In this document: in pieces, positions 5,859 to 7,317 of the stretch
Layout of the letters: every line of letters starts with the position of its first letter
Position numbering within the stretch: position 1 is the first letter of the stretch
Source of the DNA: Methanolobus sp. UBA32
GTDB lineage: Archaea; Halobacteriota; Methanosarcinia; Methanosarcinales; Methanosarcinaceae
Reading direction: 5' to 3'
Length of the DNA: 7,317 nt
Assembly: GCA_002507205.1 (NCBI GenBank)
Contig: DAZF01000021.1
Coordinates: forward strand, 27,283-34,599
Program-made: the position numbers and the translations under genes
The notes under the pieces: model-generated
What the model was told of the DNA's origin: nothing
The model's database searches: none
Seen by the model: the letters and a program-made list of their open reading frames with translations, nothing else

Positions 5859-6322
5859 TCTTCATCACCATTATATATTTTATGACTTTTCACCCTCAGA
5901 CTGAAAAGGACTTTGTCCTGTTCATTGAAATCCATCCTATCGCCAGAGATTACCAGTGACAAAGAAACTGAGGAGTCATTCGGACCATCCGGATAGAGAA
6001 CGTCAGATATAAAAGACACAAGTTCACCATCCCCTACTATTGAAGGAATAACACCGGACTTCCTGGGATACAAAAAACCTGTGGATAACATCGAGATATG
6101 AAGTGACAGTACACAGTGGCCCTCGTCATCGTAAAAAACAATGCTACCAGGGTTACCGTGATATTCACCCACTATGATGAGAGGAGTATCACGAGAAAGG
6201 TCCAGAACCTCACCCATGCCCATCTTACCACGGTTGGGATAATCACAACCGAAAAAAGATGCCAGATGCTTACATAGTGTACGCGTACTGGCAGAAGGTT
6301 TGCGAGAAGAAGTGATTAACAT
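5849..6322 (-). CDS. Archaeal Brix-domain ribosome biogenesis protein (Imp4-like)
   Basis: A 157-residue single Brix-domain protein of the archaeal Imp4-like type. Relatives in eukaryotes (Imp4, Rpf1, Rpf2, Ssf1, Brx1) bind pre-rRNA during ribosomal subunit assembly; the archaeal proteins are presumed to do likewise. The diagnostic N-terminus LITSSRKPSASTRTLCKHLA (2-21) is followed by PNRGKMGMGEVL (29-40), then a strand-rich middle with IIVGEYHGNPGSIVFYDDEG (49-68). The start ATG is six bases after the rpoP stop, with only a weak purine stretch (AAGAAG) in front, so translation is probably coupled to rpoP. Its 3' end contains the Shine-Dalgarno sequence of pcc1. The C-terminal third is more divergent. 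Confidence 0.88.
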   Translation of the reverse strand: MLITSSRKPSASTRTLCKHLASFFGCDYPNRGKMGMGEVLDLSRDTPLIIVGEYHGNPGSIVFYDDEGHCVLSLHISMLSTGFLYPRKSGVIPSIVGDGELVSFISDVLYPDGPNDSSVSLSLVISGDRMDFNEQDKVLFSLRVKSHKIYNGDEDCS

Positions 6323-6328
6323 CGCTTC

Positions 6329-6466
6329 TTACTCTGCTTTGATGCGTTTGATGGATGTTGGACGTTCTTTTACAAGGATACGGTGTCCGCAGTATGGACA
6401 GCGAATACCGGTATACTCATAATCGATCTCAACATTTCTTTTGCATCTTGTACATTTATAGGCCAT
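6329..6466 (-). CDS. rpoP: DNA-directed RNA polymerase subunit P (Rpo12)
   Basis: A 45-codon gene read directly from the minus strand, beginning [10 protein letters not shown] and ending RIKAE. It encodes the archaeal counterpart of eukaryotic Rpb12/Rpc10, a small zinc-ribbon subunit of RNA polymerase that bridges Rpo2 and the Rpo3/Rpo11 assembly platform. Both zinc pairs are present (Cys5/Cys8 and Cys23/Cys26, in KCTRC and RCPYCG), followed by the conserved basic tail RILVKERP. Length matches the family. The start has AGGTGA two bases before it plus AT, overlapping the stop codon of the eL43 gene. It sits six bases after eL43 and six before Brix, so all three are surely one operon. Confidence 0.95.
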   Translation of the reverse strand: MAYKCTRCKRNVEIDYEYTGIRCPYCGHRILVKERPTSIKRIKAE

Positions 6467-6468
6467 AT

Positions 6469-6474
6469 TCACCT
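6469..6474 (-). promoter_or_regulatory. rpoP ribosome binding site overlapping the eL43 stop codon
   Basis: The minus strand reads TAGGTGAATATG: the AG of the eL43 TAG stop forms the first two bases of the AGGTGA Shine-Dalgarno sequence, two bases before the rpoP ATG by count from its end. A ribosome terminating on eL43 would sit on the rpoP initiation site, favouring coupled translation. Confidence 0.65.
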
Positions 6475-6760
6475 ACTCGAGTGCTTCTGTTGCTTTCTTA
6501 ACTGAACGTGCAACTGTCTTACCTACATTAGTCTGAGGCAGGAAAGTTCCACCTGCAAAGGTATGGTCGCATTTTGTACATTTCCATATACCAGTGCCTA
6601 TTCTCTTGACAGTAGGACGTGCACATTTTGAGCACTTGTGAGGCATACGCATCTTTTCTTCAAGGTCCGCTACCAGTTTACGGTCCTTCCTACCATATCG
6701 TGTACCAAACCTACCAGCTGATCTGGATACACGTCCTTTTCTTGTATACTTTTTTGCCAT
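6473..6760 (-). CDS. rpl37ae: 50S ribosomal protein eL43 (L37Ae)
   Basis: A 95-residue zinc-ribbon protein of the large ribosomal subunit, shared by archaea and eukaryotes and binding 23S rRNA. The N-terminus is strongly basic ([20 protein letters not shown], 3-22), followed by the zinc site made by Cys43/Cys46 (KCSKC) and Cys61/Cys64 (KCTKC), and the conserved WKC.KC...FAGG.F.P.T region. Length is typical. The ATG has a good Shine-Dalgarno sequence AAGGAGAT (6768-6775 on the minus strand). It is 55 bases after rrp42, with no convincing separate promoter in the gap. Confidence 0.96.
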   Translation of the reverse strand: MAKKYTRKGRVSRSAGRFGTRYGRKDRKLVADLEEKMRMPHKCSKCARPTVKRIGTGIWKCTKCDHTFAGGTFLPQTNVGKTVARSVKKATEALE

Positions 6761-6815
6761 GAATCTTATCTCCTTGAAATTGTGTGAATTTAATGATAAT
6801 ATTGAATCTGTCTGA

Positions 6816-7317
6816 TTAGATATTCAACAGATGAGTTTCCCTTAGTTCTGATGCTTTCTGGCATGCCAGAGACACAGCCTTTAAAAGCTGTTCTTCAGTA
6901 AGCGCACCGTCACCGCTCTTTTGCATTCCTGATATAGAACCATCCTGATTTGAGATGATCGTTATACGGGTATCACAGACGGTCTCTTCATCAAGATCAG
7001 GATCAACCATCATCTCACCGCCGATATTCACCAGTGTAACTGCAACGGGCATATCCCTGATAGGCATAGGCATGTCCTCACCACGTCCCTCACGTTTGCC
7101 AGGAACGGTAGCAGTCAACAGGGCAGCAATTGCACCAAAAGAGGCAGCATCCTGAATGTTCCCTGCATTATTGAGAACATGGATATCGATGAATACCATC
7201 CAAACCTCTTCTCCCTCCGTAATACACAACTTACTTAAATCAATTGCGCCTGATTCACGGATACCCCTGTCAGTCACACGAGCCATCTCTATTGCGTTCT
7301 CCTTAGGAGGACCAGCC
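6816..7317 (-). CDS. rrp42: Exosome complex protein Rrp42 (N-terminus beyond the window)
   Basis: The frame stays open to the right edge ([10 protein letters not shown] before the internal ATG at 7286), so this is the C-terminal 166 residues of a protein of roughly 260. It is the RNase PH-fold Rrp42 subunit, which alternates with catalytic Rrp41 in the six-membered ring of the archaeal exosome, the 3'-5' RNA-degrading and tailing machine. Rrp42 itself is non-catalytic but contributes to RNA binding and the active-site interface. Signature stretches are [12 protein letters not shown] (11-22 of the fragment), [18 protein letters not shown] (36-53) and [14 protein letters not shown] (56-69). [13 protein letters not shown] segment near 100-111 is typical. 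In archaea rrp41 normally lies immediately upstream, which here would be beyond the window. Confidence 0.94.
   Translation of the reverse strand, partial: AGPPKENAIEMARVTDRGIRESGAIDLSKLCITEGEEVWMVFIDIHVLNNAGNIQDAASFGAIAALLTATVPGKREGRGEDMPMPIRDMPVAVTLVNIGGEMMVDPDLDEETVCDTRITIISNQDGSISGMQKSGDGALTEEQLLKAVSLACQKASELRETHLLNI

Overview
The window comes from a methanogenic archaeon, most likely a moderate-GC member of the Methanosarcinaceae (Methanolobus, Methanomethylovorans, Methanohalophilus or Methanococcoides type; the genus is a guess). Archaeal markers are an exosome Rrp42 subunit, ribosomal protein eL43 (L37Ae), RNA polymerase subunit P, an archaeal Brix protein, the KEOPS subunit Pcc1 and prefoldin beta. 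The methanogen assignment rests on a protein of the methanogenesis marker 12 family. Start sites mostly carry AGGTG-type Shine-Dalgarno sequences.

Layout: one gene at the left edge (1-681, + strand, 5' end cut off) encodes the C-terminal, thiamine-diphosphate-binding part of an indolepyruvate:ferredoxin oxidoreductase alpha (IorA)-like protein. All other genes are on the minus strand and read right to left: rrp42 (cut by the right edge), eL43, rpoP (45 codons), Brix, pcc1, pfdB, a DHH phosphoesterase, a phenylacetate-CoA ligase-like gene (paaK), a tandem-ACT protein, a DUF2103 protein and methanogenesis marker 12. The two strands converge on an AT-rich 132-base gap (682-813) holding a long imperfect inverted repeat.

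How the genes work together: rrp42 to pfdB is the classic archaeal exosome/ribosome/RNA polymerase gene neighbourhood, covering RNA degradation, ribosome structure and assembly, transcription, tRNA t6A modification and chaperoning. Intergenic gaps are 6 bases or an overlap in rpl37ae-rpoP-brix-pcc1. Gaps of 135 bases (pcc1/pfdB) and 113 bases (ACT/DUF2103) probably separate transcription units. The DHH gene lies 61 bases after pfdB, paaK 19 bases after DHH, and the ACT gene 46 bases after paaK. PaaK-ACT is a common pair associated with aryl-acid activation and, together with IorAB-type enzymes, with aryl-pyruvate synthesis or breakdown. The last unit, DUF2103-marker 12, is tightly spaced (12 bases) and appears to have its own promoter, possibly giving a leaderless mRNA.

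No mobile elements, CRISPR arrays, tRNA or rRNA genes were seen. No gene-free stretch exceeds 135 bases. Much of the window is conserved core genome. The less understood parts are the IorA-like protein without a ferredoxin domain, the DUF2103-marker 12 pair, and the inverted repeat between the converging genes.
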